Source: Leucobacter musarum subsp. musarum
Lineage (GTDB): Bacteria; Actinomycetota; Actinomycetes; Actinomycetales; Microbacteriaceae
Reading direction: 5' to 3'
DNA: 64,000 nucleotides
Assembly (NCBI RefSeq): GCF_001273845.1
Contig: NZ_JHBW01000065.1
Span: 186,001 to 250,000, forward strand
The notes under the pieces are model-generated. The model worked only from the letters and a program-made list of their open reading frames with translations, made no database searches and had not been told where the DNA came from. This document shows, in pieces, positions 53,875 through 62,756 of the stretch; the first letter of the stretch is position 1, and the number at the start of each line of letters is the position of its first letter. A program made the translations under genes and the position numbers.

Positions 53875-55103
53875 ATGCGGATGCGGATGCGGGTACGAGT
53901 GCGGGTGCCACGAGTCACTGGTACCTCGATGCCGCCGCGACCGCACCCTTGCGCCCGGAAGCTCGCGCGGCGATGGTGGCGGAATTCGACGCCGGCGCAG
54001 CGAACCCGTCGAGCGTGCACCAGGCCGGATATCGAGCGCGGGCGTCCGTCGACGCTGCCCGCGCCGGGATCGCGCGTGCGTTCGATACTCGGCCGAGTGA
54101 GGTCGTCTTCACCTCTGGTGGAACCGAGGCGAACAACCTCGCGATCATTGGTCTCGCACTTGCGAATCCGCGTGGCCGACACGTGGTCACCTCTGCGATC
54201 GAGCATCCGTCGGTGCTCGAGAGCTGCCGGTACCTGGAGCGCGTATTCGGCTTCTCGTGCGAGGTGTTGCCGGTCGACTCCGACGGTCGTGTCGACCCCC
54301 GTGATGTCGCACGTTGCGTGACCGACCGCACCGCGCTGGTGTCGATCGGGCTCGCCAATGCTGAAATCGGCACCGTACAAGACATGCCGAGCATCGCCGC
54401 GATTACCGCTGCGCAGGGCGCGCTGCTGCACTGCGATGCAGTGCAGGCGGCAGCATCGCTGCCGGTCTCGTTTGGCATGGGGCAGCCTCACGATGGGTGG
54501 CCGGGGCCGGGCATCGACGCGTTGACGATCGCTGCGCACAAATTCGGTGGGCCGCAGGGAATCGGCGCGTTGCTGGTGCGGCCCGGGCTCGCGATGGAGC
54601 CGTTGCTGCACGGAGGCGGACAGGAAGGCGGCCGGCGCTCGGGAACCGAAAACGTTGCGGCCATTGCGGGGTTCGCTGCTGCGGTGCGTGCTTCGCACGC
54701 CGACGTCGGGTCACGGGGCGTCGCACTGCTGGGATCACGGGAAACGCTGATTGCGCGTGTGCTGGCCGAGGTGCCGGGCGCGCAGCTCACCGGCCATCGC
54801 GAAGAGCGCCTCCCCGGCCACGCCTCATTCGTCATTGCCGGCGTGAGCGGGGAGTCCTTACTCGTCGCACTCGATGCCGCCGGAGTCGCCGTATCGTCGG
54901 GGTCGGCCTGCGCTGCCGGCTCAGACGACCCATCACCGGTGCTGCTGGCGATGGGGATCACGCCGGAGCTGGCGCAGACTGCGATTCGGTTCACGCTACC
55001 GACGGTGCTGCCGAGCGCGGTGATCGACCGTGTGCTCGCCGTGCTGCGGTCTGAAGTCAGTGCTCGAACGGTCATGCGGCCTCCGGCTCCACCAGCGGCG
55101 TAG
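53871..55103 (+). CDS. NifS/IscS-type cysteine desulfurase of the NAD operon
   Basis: The 410-residue PLP enzyme moves sulfur from cysteine onto itself for cluster building. PLP lysine is in TIAAHKFGGPQGIGAL and the active cysteine in VSSGSACAAGSDDP, the class I loop. It is the last gene of the NAD operon, coupled to nadC by ATGA, and probably serves the NadA cluster as in Bacillus subtilis, where a nifS homologue accompanies the nad genes. The first codons contain a GCGGAT-like 6-bp repeat. Its end overlaps the convergent DUF4192 gene by 32 bp. Confidence 0.92.
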   Translation: MNADADAGTSAGATSHWYLDAAATAPLRPEARAAMVAEFDAGAANPSSVHQAGYRARASVDAARAGIARAFDTRPSEVVFTSGGTEANNLAIIGLALANPRGRHVVTSAIEHPSVLESCRYLERVFGFSCEVLPVDSDGRVDPRDVARCVTDRTALVSIGLANAEIGTVQDMPSIAAITAAQGALLHCDAVQAAASLPVSFGMGQPHDGWPGPGIDALTIAAHKFGGPQGIGALLVRPGLAMEPLLHGGGQEGGRRSGTENVAAIAGFAAAVRASHADVGSRGVALLGSRETLIARVLAEVPGAQLTGHREERLPGHASFVIAGVSGESLLVALDAAGVAVSSGSACAAGSDDPSPVLLAMGITPELAQTAIRFTLPTVLPSAVIDRVLAVLRSEVSARTVMRPPAPPAA

Positions 55104-56418
55104 TCGCCCCACCGGCCGCTCCGGCGACGAAGCGCGCATACAGTGGCTGGTCGGTCAGCCGACGCAGCATGCGGAGCAGCGGATCATCGGGGTCGATGGA
55201 CTGCGCTGCATCGAGTTGCCGCTGCGCCACCGATTGCGTGCCGCTCAGCCACCACACCCAGGCGCTGAGCCCCAGGAGCCCGGGTCGCAATGCCTCGGGA
55301 GTGAGCGAGAGTGCCTCCCGTAAGCGAGCGCGCAATTCGGGGAGGCGCTCATGCGCGGTGAACTCGGGGCAGATGCTCGCCAGCAGACGGTAGATCGACC
55401 AGCCCGGCGGAGGCGCATGCAGTGCACTGCGGCACACTCCGTCAGAGTCAGGCTCTCCGTGTGCGCAACGCCCGACCCACCCGGCTGCAATCGCCGCAGA
55501 TGACTGCGGGCGCGAGGCAGGTGCGATGCCCAGGTCGATATCGAGCTCAATCGGGATTGCGATGAAGTTGCCGAGCGGATGCTCTCGCCCGAGTTCGACG
55601 GGGAACTCCGGTCGGGTGATGACGCCCAGAGCGAGTACGAACCAGCGGCTCGGATGCGCGGCGGCGCGGATGAGGCGCGCCACGGCGTCGGCATCGAACT
55701 CGGCATTGCCGAGCAGCCACCGTGTGACCACCGCCGTCTCCGTCATCCACCCGAGCGCGTACTCGGTGAGGTTCCCGGTCTCGGGCGGGTGCGGGGGGAC
55801 ACCCGCCGAGACCGGGAAATCGTGGGGCAGAACGCGGTCGAGTGCTGCACCGACCGCCTCCGCCAAATCTGGATCTGGCTCGGGGATGACACTGAGGTGG
55901 GCCAAATCGCTGGGCTCGGCTCCGTGGGAGCGCGCTTCGTGCGCGACAGGGCTCTCGGCGATCTCGCTGAGCGGTCTGCCTTCGCGAGGTGCACGCGAGT
56001 CGAAGAAGCTCACCCAGGCATCGGCAGCGAGCACGCAGAGTTCTTGCACCGGCACGCGCTCACGACGCAGTCGGCGTTCGATGCGTCGTGCCAACCGCTG
56101 CTGCGGCGGAGAGTCGGGAGAGTCGGCGAATCGTTCACTGGTCGCAATGACGATGGCGAGTGCGCATCGCGTACCGCGCGCCGTCGAGATGTCTCGTGAC
56201 AGGCCGCTGATGAAGTCGAGGAGAGCCAGTGTGTCGCTCGGTGAGTCGCGTGCCGGCAGATCTGCGCGCACTGCCTGCCCGGAGCGACTTCCGTCGAAGC
56301 ACACGATAAAGATGCTGTCGGTTGCGGTGAAGCCGGTGAGATGCGGCAGCGCCGCGAGGAAGTCGGCGGTGCCTTGGCACCGCACCACGGGGCGTGAATC
56401 GAGTACGTCTGGGGTCAT
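55072..56418 (-). CDS. DUF4192 protein
   Basis: The 448-residue protein matches DUF4192, common in actinobacteria: VVRCQGTADFLAALPHLTGF and TDSIFIVCFDGSRSG at the start, a central variable part, and a C-terminal helical part with EALRPGLLGLSAWVWWLSGT. No membrane segment. Function unknown. ATG 56418 is used; the frame is open upstream over the next intergenic region. Its 3' end overlaps the convergent cysteine desulfurase by 32 bp. Confidence 0.85.
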   Translation of the reverse strand: MTPDVLDSRPVVRCQGTADFLAALPHLTGFTATDSIFIVCFDGSRSGQAVRADLPARDSPSDTLALLDFISGLSRDISTARGTRCALAIVIATSERFADSPDSPPQQRLARRIERRLRRERVPVQELCVLAADAWVSFFDSRAPREGRPLSEIAESPVAHEARSHGAEPSDLAHLSVIPEPDPDLAEAVGAALDRVLPHDFPVSAGVPPHPPETGNLTEYALGWMTETAVVTRWLLGNAEFDADAVARLIRAAAHPSRWFVLALGVITRPEFPVELGREHPLGNFIAIPIELDIDLGIAPASRPQSSAAIAAGWVGRCAHGEPDSDGVCRSALHAPPPGWSIYRLLASICPEFTAHERLPELRARLREALSLTPEALRPGLLGLSAWVWWLSGTQSVAQRQLDAAQSIDPDDPLLRMLRRLTDQPLYARFVAGAAGGATTPLVEPEAA

Positions 56419-56657
56419 GCGTCGATTCTGCGCGGCCGCGGAACGCGTCGGAGCGTTGTCCACAGGATGCGGACAATGGGGGCGGTGAAGTCGGGAAACT
56501 CCAAGGCTGTGAGCGCATGACCTTTCGCCTGCGGTTCCGACGCGCACCGGAGCACATCGATGGAGGCGGCGAGGCCCATCACACGACTGCGGCCGCCGAC
56601 GTGACCGAGCAGATGTGCTCGGCCTCATCGACGGCCGCAGACGGGAACGTGCGAGCG
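56419..56657. other. Intergenic region with no supported gene
   Basis: This 239-bp gap separates the DUF4192 start from the end of the flavoprotein gene. A plus-strand frame across it (from 56519) lacks a ribosome-binding site and runs into the antisense of the flavoprotein, so I do not call it. Confidence 0.5.
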
Positions 56658-58448
56658 CTACTCGACGAGCTTGCCCTGCACCGAGTCGTCGGCCTCGGCA
56701 TAGGCGAGATCGCGGAACGACTCGGGCGCCTCGGGGAGCGGCTCGAAGACCGCGCCGCCGTCGGGCGTCCAGACGAAGTTGCCCTGCAGTGCCGCATCCT
56801 GCTCCGGGAAATCTGAGCGGTTGTGGCAGCCGCGCGTCTCGCGACGCTCGCGAGCGCACTCGAGCGTCGCGCGAGCGGCAAGCATCGAACCGTACAGGTC
56901 GAAGGCGTGCGCGAGATCATCAAAACCGGCGATATCGGGGTGCGCGGTGACGCGATCCACTCGCTCCTGCAGGGCGTCGAGCTTCTCGAGGCCCGCGGTG
57001 AGGCCGGCCTCGCTGCGCACCACGCCGACGTGTTCGGTCATGAGGTCGCGCAGCGCACGCTGCAGACGGCGCGGGCTCTCGGTGCTCTTGCCCGCTGCGC
57101 CGTCGCCCACGAGCAGATTCTGCATCTCGGCGCGAGCCTCGGCGACGGCGGCCGGGTCGCGACGCACCTCGGTGAGCCCGGTCACGTAGTCGGCGGCGTC
57201 CCCACCGGTGAGGCGTCCGTAGACGAGCAGTTCGATGAGCGAGTTGCCGCCGAGGCGGTTCGCGCCGTGCAGGCCACTTGAGGCCTCGCCGATCGCGTAC
57301 AGCCCGTCGACGCCGGTGCTGTGCTCGTCGGGTGTGACCCACACGCCGCCCATGGAGTAGTGCGCAGTCGGGGCGATCTCGATGGGCTGCTCGGTGATGT
57401 CGAGCATCTGCAGGTCGATGAGCGTGCGGTAGACGCGAGGGAGCTTCGAGAGGATCTGCTCGCGCGGCAGGTGCGATACGTCGAGGTAGACGCCGCCGTT
57501 CGGGGTGCCACGCCCCTCCGAGATCTCGGTGTAGCTCGCGAGCGCCACGCGGTCGCGGGTCGAGAGCTCCATGCGCTCCGGGTCGTAGCGCTCCATGTAG
57601 CGCTCGCCGAGCGAGTTGCGCAAAATGCCGCCTTCGCCGCGCGCGGCCTCCGAAACAAGGGTGCCGGCTGCGTCAGCCGGCTCCAGGATGCCTGACGGGT
57701 GGAACTGCACGAGTTCGGCGTCGCGGATCTTGCCGCCGGCGAGCGCGGCGAGGCGGAACGAATCGCCCGTGTTCTCGTCGCGTCGCGACGAGGTGTTGCG
57801 CCAGATGCGCGTGTGGCCGCCGGCCGCGAGAATGACGGCGTCCGCGTGAATCACGACGGGCGCGCCGTCGACGATGTCGAAGCCGTAGGCACCGAAGATC
57901 TTGCCCTCGCTGACGAGCAGGCGGGTGATGTAGACGGTGTCGATGATCTGTACGCGCAGCTCGGAGGCGCGGCGCATGAGCGTGCGCTGGATCTCGAGCC
58001 CGGTGTAGTCCCCGGCGTAGGCCGTGCGGCGGTACTTGTGCGCGCCGAAGAATCGCTGGCTAATGCGGCCGTCGGACTCGCGTGCGAAGGGCATGCCCCA
58101 GCGCTCCAGGTCTTCGATGCCGCGTGCGGCGTTGCGCGTCACGGTTTCCACGATTGCGGGATCGGCCAGGAAGTACGATTCGCGCAGCGTATCGGCGGCG
58201 TGCTGCTCCCAAGAGTCCTCGGGGTCCATTGTGCCGAGCGCAGCATTGATGCCGCCGGCGGCGAGTGTGGTGTGCGCGTCGTGGGCGCGGCGCTTGCCGA
58301 CGGCGAGCACCTGCACGCCGCGTTCGGCGAGCTCGATGGAGGCGCGCAGCCCGGCACCGCCCGTGCCGATGACGAGCACGGAGGTGGAGAGGAGACGTTC
58401 GCCACGGGCGGTGCCCTGGGCGTCGACGGTGGGGGATGAGGTGGTCAT
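56658..58448 (-). CDS. Orphan fumarate reductase/succinate dehydrogenase-type flavoprotein
   Basis: The 596-residue flavoprotein has the FAD motif VLVIGTGGAGLRASIELAERG, the THTTLAAGG-type region (AHTTLAAGGINAALG), AELVQFHPSGIL, APTAHYSMGGVWVTPDEHST, GANRLGGNSLIELLVYGR and the C-terminal RRETRGCHNRSDFP. This is the FrdA/SdhA class rather than NadB. No iron-sulfur or membrane subunit lies nearby. It may oxidise or reduce a dicarboxylate with another electron partner. The divergent LysR gene and the palindrome between them suggest metabolite-controlled expression. ATG 58448 is chosen over 58457. Confidence 0.85.
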   Translation of the reverse strand: MTTSSPTVDAQGTARGERLLSTSVLVIGTGGAGLRASIELAERGVQVLAVGKRRAHDAHTTLAAGGINAALGTMDPEDSWEQHAADTLRESYFLADPAIVETVTRNAARGIEDLERWGMPFARESDGRISQRFFGAHKYRRTAYAGDYTGLEIQRTLMRRASELRVQIIDTVYITRLLVSEGKIFGAYGFDIVDGAPVVIHADAVILAAGGHTRIWRNTSSRRDENTGDSFRLAALAGGKIRDAELVQFHPSGILEPADAAGTLVSEAARGEGGILRNSLGERYMERYDPERMELSTRDRVALASYTEISEGRGTPNGGVYLDVSHLPREQILSKLPRVYRTLIDLQMLDITEQPIEIAPTAHYSMGGVWVTPDEHSTGVDGLYAIGEASSGLHGANRLGGNSLIELLVYGRLTGGDAADYVTGLTEVRRDPAAVAEARAEMQNLLVGDGAAGKSTESPRRLQRALRDLMTEHVGVVRSEAGLTAGLEKLDALQERVDRVTAHPDIAGFDDLAHAFDLYGSMLAARATLECARERRETRGCHNRSDFPEQDAALQGNFVWTPDGGAVFEPLPEAPESFRDLAYAEADDSVQGKLVE

Positions 58449-58469
58449 GCGATCCACGTTAGGTCTGCC

Positions 58470-58492
58470 TTATCCATTACTCCAATGAATAG
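58470..58492. promoter_or_regulatory. LysR-type binding site
   Basis: TTATCCATT (58470-58478), ACTCC, AATGAATAG (58484-58492) are inverted arms with seven of nine positions paired. It lies between the divergent flavoprotein and LysR genes and just upstream of a TAGGCT -10-like box (58514-58519). LysR proteins bind such imperfect palindromes; this assignment is inferred. Confidence 0.6.
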
Positions 58493-58525
58493 AGCTGATG
58501 ATCGTCATGCGCGTAGGCTATCGAC

Positions 58526-59491
58526 ATGAACCTCGAGCAATTGCGCGGCTTCGTCGAGATCGCCCAGACCGGCCACTTCACCCGCGCGGCCGAACGCCTG
58601 CACCTTGCGCAGCCCTCGCTCAGCCGACAGATCGCCACGCTCGAGACCGACCTCGGCGTCGAGCTGCTGCATCGTGTGCGGGGCAACGTGGCGCTGACGG
58701 CGGCAGGGGAGCGGTTGCTGCCGATCGCGCGACGCATGCTCGCCGACGCCGACGCGGCGCGCGATGAGATGGCGGATCTCGCCGGTCTCCGTCGCGGACG
58801 CATCCGTCTCGGTGCGACCCCGACACTGTGCACGAGCCTCGTCGCCGACGTGCTGGCCGAGTTCAGGGAGCGCTACCCGGGTATCGACATCGAGATCCTC
58901 GAGCGCGGATCCCGATCCCTCATCACCGCACTGATGGAGGGCGGACTCGACCTCGCACTCATCGTGACCAGCGTCTCCTCCGGTGCGGCGCGCGCGGTGC
59001 TCGAGCGCGAGCAGATCCTCAGCGAGCGTCTCGTCGTCGTGTCGGATCCGAGCCGCCCCGATCCGTTCGGACGCGACTCTGCCTCTGATACGCCGGTGCG
59101 CCCGATCGAAATGGCCGAGCTGGCGCGCGTGCCGCAGGTCGTGTTTCCCGAGAACTACGATCTGCGCGTGACGGTCGACGCGGCGTTCCGTGCGCACGGG
59201 CTCACGCCGCTGGTTGCCGTCGAGGGGGCCGAGATGGATGCGGCGCTGAGCTTCGCGGAGCGGGGCATCGGGGTGGCCGTGGTGCCCGCGATGGTCGCGG
59301 CGGATCATCCCACGCTGCGCACGGCTCCCCTCGCCGATGCTGCGCTCGCTCGTACCGTCAGCCTGGCTCGCCGCGCCGACATGGCCCCGACACGAGCCGG
59401 CGCTGCGCTGCAGGCCGTGGTGCGCGAGATCGCCGATCGGGTTACTGCTCCCGGGGCTGAACTGTCGAGTCTCGTCACGCGCGTGCTGTGA
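58526..59491 (+). CDS. LysR-family regulator
   Basis: The 321-residue regulator has the N-terminal LysR helix-turn-helix (MNLEQLRGFVEIAQTGHFTR, AAERLHLAQPSLSRQIATLE) and a periplasmic-binding-protein-like effector domain (about 88-300). ATG 58526 may be nearly leaderless, with TAGGCT at 58514-58519. The divergent flavoprotein is the likely target and a dicarboxylate-like metabolite the likely effector; both are inferred. Confidence 0.92.
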   Translation: MNLEQLRGFVEIAQTGHFTRAAERLHLAQPSLSRQIATLETDLGVELLHRVRGNVALTAAGERLLPIARRMLADADAARDEMADLAGLRRGRIRLGATPTLCTSLVADVLAEFRERYPGIDIEILERGSRSLITALMEGGLDLALIVTSVSSGAARAVLEREQILSERLVVVSDPSRPDPFGRDSASDTPVRPIEMAELARVPQVVFPENYDLRVTVDAAFRAHGLTPLVAVEGAEMDAALSFAERGIGVAVVPAMVAADHPTLRTAPLADAALARTVSLARRADMAPTRAGAALQAVVREIADRVTAPGAELSSLVTRVL

Positions 59492-59532
59492 CAGGAGCGC
59501 CGCGATCCGCCTCGCGGTGACGACGCGCGAGG

Positions 59533-60003
59533 TCAGGCCCGCTGCGCCTCGACCTGCTTGAGGTCGGCCTCGAGTGCCACCCAGCCGAGCATCGCGCACT
59601 TCACGCGCATCACATACTTCGACACACCCTGGAGCGCGACGGCGTCGCCGAGCAACTCCTCGTCGGGTTCACCCTCGCCGCGCGCGTGGATCATCTCGCG
59701 GAACGCGTCAACGCGAACGCGCGCCTCGTCGATAGTGAGCTGATCGTCGCGCACGAGTTGCGACAGAATCGACGCCGACGCCATCGAGATCGAGCAGCCC
59801 TGCCCCTCCCAAGCGACCTGGTCGATACGACCGGTCTCGGGGTCGACCGAAATGGAGAGATCGATCTCGTCACCGCAGCTGGGGTTGAACTCGTGGTGCG
59901 ACGCGGTGAGCGCCGACTCGGCAGCGGCGAGTTCGCCCTTGCCGATCGGTCGTTTCGAGTGATCGAGAATGACCTCTTGGTACAGCCCGTCGAGCGCGCT
60001 CAC
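59533..60003 (-). CDS. sufU: SufU iron-sulfur scaffold/sulfur acceptor
   Basis: The 156-residue protein is a zinc-binding SufU that accepts sulfur from SufS. The three cysteines are Cys43 (FNPSCGDE), Cys70 (EGQGCSIS) and Cys136 (RVKCAMLGW). The insert between the second and third cysteines that marks SufU over IscU is present. GTG 60003 overlaps the SufS stop (GTGA). The rest of the suf operon is not next to it. Confidence 0.95.
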   Translation of the reverse strand: MSALDGLYQEVILDHSKRPIGKGELAAAESALTASHHEFNPSCGDEIDLSISVDPETGRIDQVAWEGQGCSISMASASILSQLVRDDQLTIDEARVRVDAFREMIHARGEGEPDEELLGDAVALQGVSKYVMRVKCAMLGWVALEADLKQVEAQRA

Positions 60004-61319
60004 GCCGACACCTCCGCTCCGAAGTACCGCTGGGCGCCGCGGAGCGCGTCGAGGAATCGATCGACCTCGTCTACTGTCGTGGTGAAATGCACGCTGGCGC
60101 GCGTGCTCGACGTGATGCCGAGTGCGCGGTGCAGCGGCTGGGCGCAGTGGTGCCCCACGCGCACGAGCACACCCTGCTCGTCCAAAAACTGCCCGACGTC
60201 GTGGGCGTGCACGCCTTCGACCGACACTGCGGTGAGCGCGACGCGCTGCGTCGTGTCGGCGGGGCCGAGCAGCCGCAGGCCCGGCGTCGCTTCGATACCG
60301 GCGACGAGGCGCTCGACGAGCTCGTGCTCACGCGCTGCGGATCGTGCCATGCCGATCTCTTCGAGGAACGCGACGGCGGCGCCGAGCCCGACGGCTTGCG
60401 ACACCGGTTGCGTGCCCGGCTCGAAGCGCTGGGGAGCGGGCATAAACAGCGCCGATTCCATGGTCACCTTGGTGATCGCGGAGCCACCAGTGCGCGACGG
60501 CGGCAGTGCATCGAGCAGCTCGGGCTTGCCGTACAGCACGCCGATGCCGTTCGGGCCGAGCATCTTGTGGCTCGAGAACGCGGCGAAGTCGACGCCGAGG
60601 GCTGCGAAATCGACGGGAATGTGCGGTACGGACTGGCATGCGTCGAGCACCGTAATCGCCCCGACCGCTCGTGCGAGTTCTGCGAGTTCAGCGACGGGCG
60701 CGACGAACCCGGTCACGTTCGAGACGTGGGCGAACGCAAAGATGCGCGTGCGCTCAGTCAGAGCTTCGCGAGCGTCATCGAGGGTCCAGGTGCCGTCTTC
60801 GCGCACCGGGATGTATCGGAACATTGCACCGGTCTTGGCCGCGAGCCGCTGCCAGGGAATGAGGTTCGCGTGATGCTCGGCCTCGGTCACCAGGATTTCG
60901 TCACCGGGCTCAAGCGTGAATCGATCGCTGCCGGCGACCCCCAACCCCGCGTTCGCCTCGCCGATGCCGAGCGCGACGATGTTCAGCGCGTCGGTCGCGT
61001 TCTCAGCCCACACGATCTGCTCGGCGCTCGCCGCGCCGACGAACGCGGCGACGGCGGCTCGGGCGCCCTCGAATGCTGCGGTCGCTTCGCCCACGGCGCC
61101 GCTCGTACCGCGGTGCACCGCGGCGTTCGCCGTTTCCAGGAAGTGCCGCTCCGCGTCGAGCACTCGTGCGGGTCGCTGCGAAGTCGCGGCCGCGTCGAGA
61201 TACGCCGGCGCAGAGTGGAGCGCGTCATTCGCCGCGAAGTAGGGGAATGCGGCTCGCAGCTCGGTGACGTCGGCCGCGGTGAGCTCTGTGGTGAGTGCGG
61301 ATGCAGGCATGATCTCCAT
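60000..61319 (-). CDS. sufS: SufS cysteine desulfurase
   Basis: The 439-residue class II desulfurase has the PLP lysine in FAAFSSHKMLGPNGIGVLYG and the active cysteine in RVGHHCAQPLHRALGI. It takes sulfur from cysteine for iron-sulfur clusters and passes it to SufU, the next gene. It differs from the class I enzyme at 53871 by its cysteine loop. ATG 61319 or ATG 61310 (three codons later) could start it. A small CCACTC-GGT-GAGTGG hairpin lies 5 bp upstream of the start. Confidence 0.95.
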   Translation of the reverse strand: MEIMPASALTTELTAADVTELRAAFPYFAANDALHSAPAYLDAAATSQRPARVLDAERHFLETANAAVHRGTSGAVGEATAAFEGARAAVAAFVGAASAEQIVWAENATDALNIVALGIGEANAGLGVAGSDRFTLEPGDEILVTEAEHHANLIPWQRLAAKTGAMFRYIPVREDGTWTLDDAREALTERTRIFAFAHVSNVTGFVAPVAELAELARAVGAITVLDACQSVPHIPVDFAALGVDFAAFSSHKMLGPNGIGVLYGKPELLDALPPSRTGGSAITKVTMESALFMPAPQRFEPGTQPVSQAVGLGAAVAFLEEIGMARSAAREHELVERLVAGIEATPGLRLLGPADTTQRVALTAVSVEGVHAHDVGQFLDEQGVLVRVGHHCAQPLHRALGITSSTRASVHFTTTVDEVDRFLDALRGAQRYFGAEVSA

Positions 61320-61416
61320 TCTTCCACTCGGTGAGTGGCGATGCTGGCCTCCCGTGCAACGCCGCGTTGCTCTGGCCTATTCCGCGTGCACGGTCGCGCA
61401 AACGGGGTGCCCCGGG

Positions 61417-62718
61417 TTATTCGGCGGCGGGGGCCGCGATGTGCACGGGAGCGGTGTTCGGCCCACTGCCGGCTCGGTCGCCCGGGCCGCTCAGCCACCA
61501 GTTCACGGCTCCTGTCGCGAGGGCGAGCAGTGCAGATGCCAGGGGGAGAACCAGAGCGGCTTGTGTGCCGAGGTCGGTCGCGATGACGCCGGTGAGGGCG
61601 GCAGCTGCGGATTGGCCGACCATCAGACCCGAACCCAGCATCGTCATGACGGTCGCCGAGCGGCCGATCGGGCTGCGTTGTGCGCCGAAACTGTAGAGCG
61701 TGACGAGCAACGGGCCGACACCGATGCCCATGACCGCCAGGCTCAGGAGCATCGTCGGAAGGTCGACCGCGAATTGGAGCAGCGCGGTGCCCGCGATGAT
61801 GCAGAGTGCAAAGACCGGCCAGCGTGCGCGCAGCGAGAACCTCGGGGGGAGTGCGGCGACACCGATCGCGAAGATCGCGGACCCGACGCCCATCGCGCCG
61901 TAGATCAATCCGGCCTGCTCGGGGTCACCGCGATCTTGCATGAAGGAGGTGAGCGACGTCAGCATCGAGCCGAAGAAGAGCCCGACCGTGATGATGCCGG
62001 CGACGGTGACGAGCAAGGCGGGGCGCGCGAGATGCGAGGCCGGCGCAAGCACCGCCGCGCGCTCCGCGGCGGTGCTTGCGGGCGTCGCGGTGTGGTGCAG
62101 TGCAAATGCGGTGACGAAGATCAGGGTCAACGCACCGGCTCCGGCAACCGGCGCCCACGCACCGAATGCCGTCGCGAGCACGCCGACGATGACTGGGCCG
62201 AAGACGAAGATGACTTCGTCGGCAGCCGACTCGTAAGCGAGCACGTTCGAGAGCATCCGCGGACGGCGTGGGGCGGGCAGCTCGTGCGTCACAATCGTGA
62301 CGAGTCGCGATCGTGACATGGGCGAGGTCTGCGGCACGGTGGCGCCGGCCAGGAACGACCCCACGAACAGCACCCAGATCGGGAGCGACGAGAACGCGAT
62401 CCACGCAAGCACCCCGAGCAGCACGCTGTTGATCGCAGCGGCGATGAGGAGCGTCGGTCGCTGGCCGAAGCGGTCGGCTGCCGCGCCGATGATCGGTCCG
62501 AAGCAGGCGACCCCGAGGCCGACCATTGCGGAATTGATGCCGCCGAGTTCGACCGATCCGCGGGCCGAGACGACCAGCGTGAGTACCCCGATCACCATCA
62601 TCGCGAACGGAAGCCGCGAGATCAGGGCCAGTGGAAAGTACGCCTTACCGGTTCGCGAGAAGAGCGTCGGCGTGGCCGCTGACGCGTCGGGAACTGGGTG
62701 CTCGCTCGTCTGATGCAT
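61417..62718 (-). CDS. MFS transporter
   Basis: The 433-residue membrane protein has about 12 segments. The motif A region appears as AADRFGQRPTLLIAAAIN, between the second and third segments. It resembles small-molecule or drug exporters of the MFS_1 type, with no clear substrate cue. It stands alone between the suf genes and the broken DsbA gene. Confidence 0.85.
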   Translation of the reverse strand: MHQTSEHPVPDASAATPTLFSRTGKAYFPLALISRLPFAMMVIGVLTLVVSARGSVELGGINSAMVGLGVACFGPIIGAAADRFGQRPTLLIAAAINSVLLGVLAWIAFSSLPIWVLFVGSFLAGATVPQTSPMSRSRLVTIVTHELPAPRRPRMLSNVLAYESAADEVIFVFGPVIVGVLATAFGAWAPVAGAGALTLIFVTAFALHHTATPASTAAERAAVLAPASHLARPALLVTVAGIITVGLFFGSMLTSLTSFMQDRGDPEQAGLIYGAMGVGSAIFAIGVAALPPRFSLRARWPVFALCIIAGTALLQFAVDLPTMLLSLAVMGIGVGPLLVTLYSFGAQRSPIGRSATVMTMLGSGLMVGQSAAAALTGVIATDLGTQAALVLPLASALLALATGAVNWWLSGPGDRAGSGPNTAPVHIAAPAAE

Positions 62719-62756
62719 AGCCGACCGACTCTACCAGGAGTTTGCGGGCGGTAGGG

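Noticed and set aside
56519-56816. Small plus-strand frame starting in the gap before the flavoprotein end
   Set aside because: Runs antisense into the flavoprotein, with no good start signal.
61324-61338. CCACTC-GGT-GAGTGG hairpin near the sufS start
   Set aside because: A 6-bp stem is easily found by chance in GC-rich DNA; noted in the sufS entry only.
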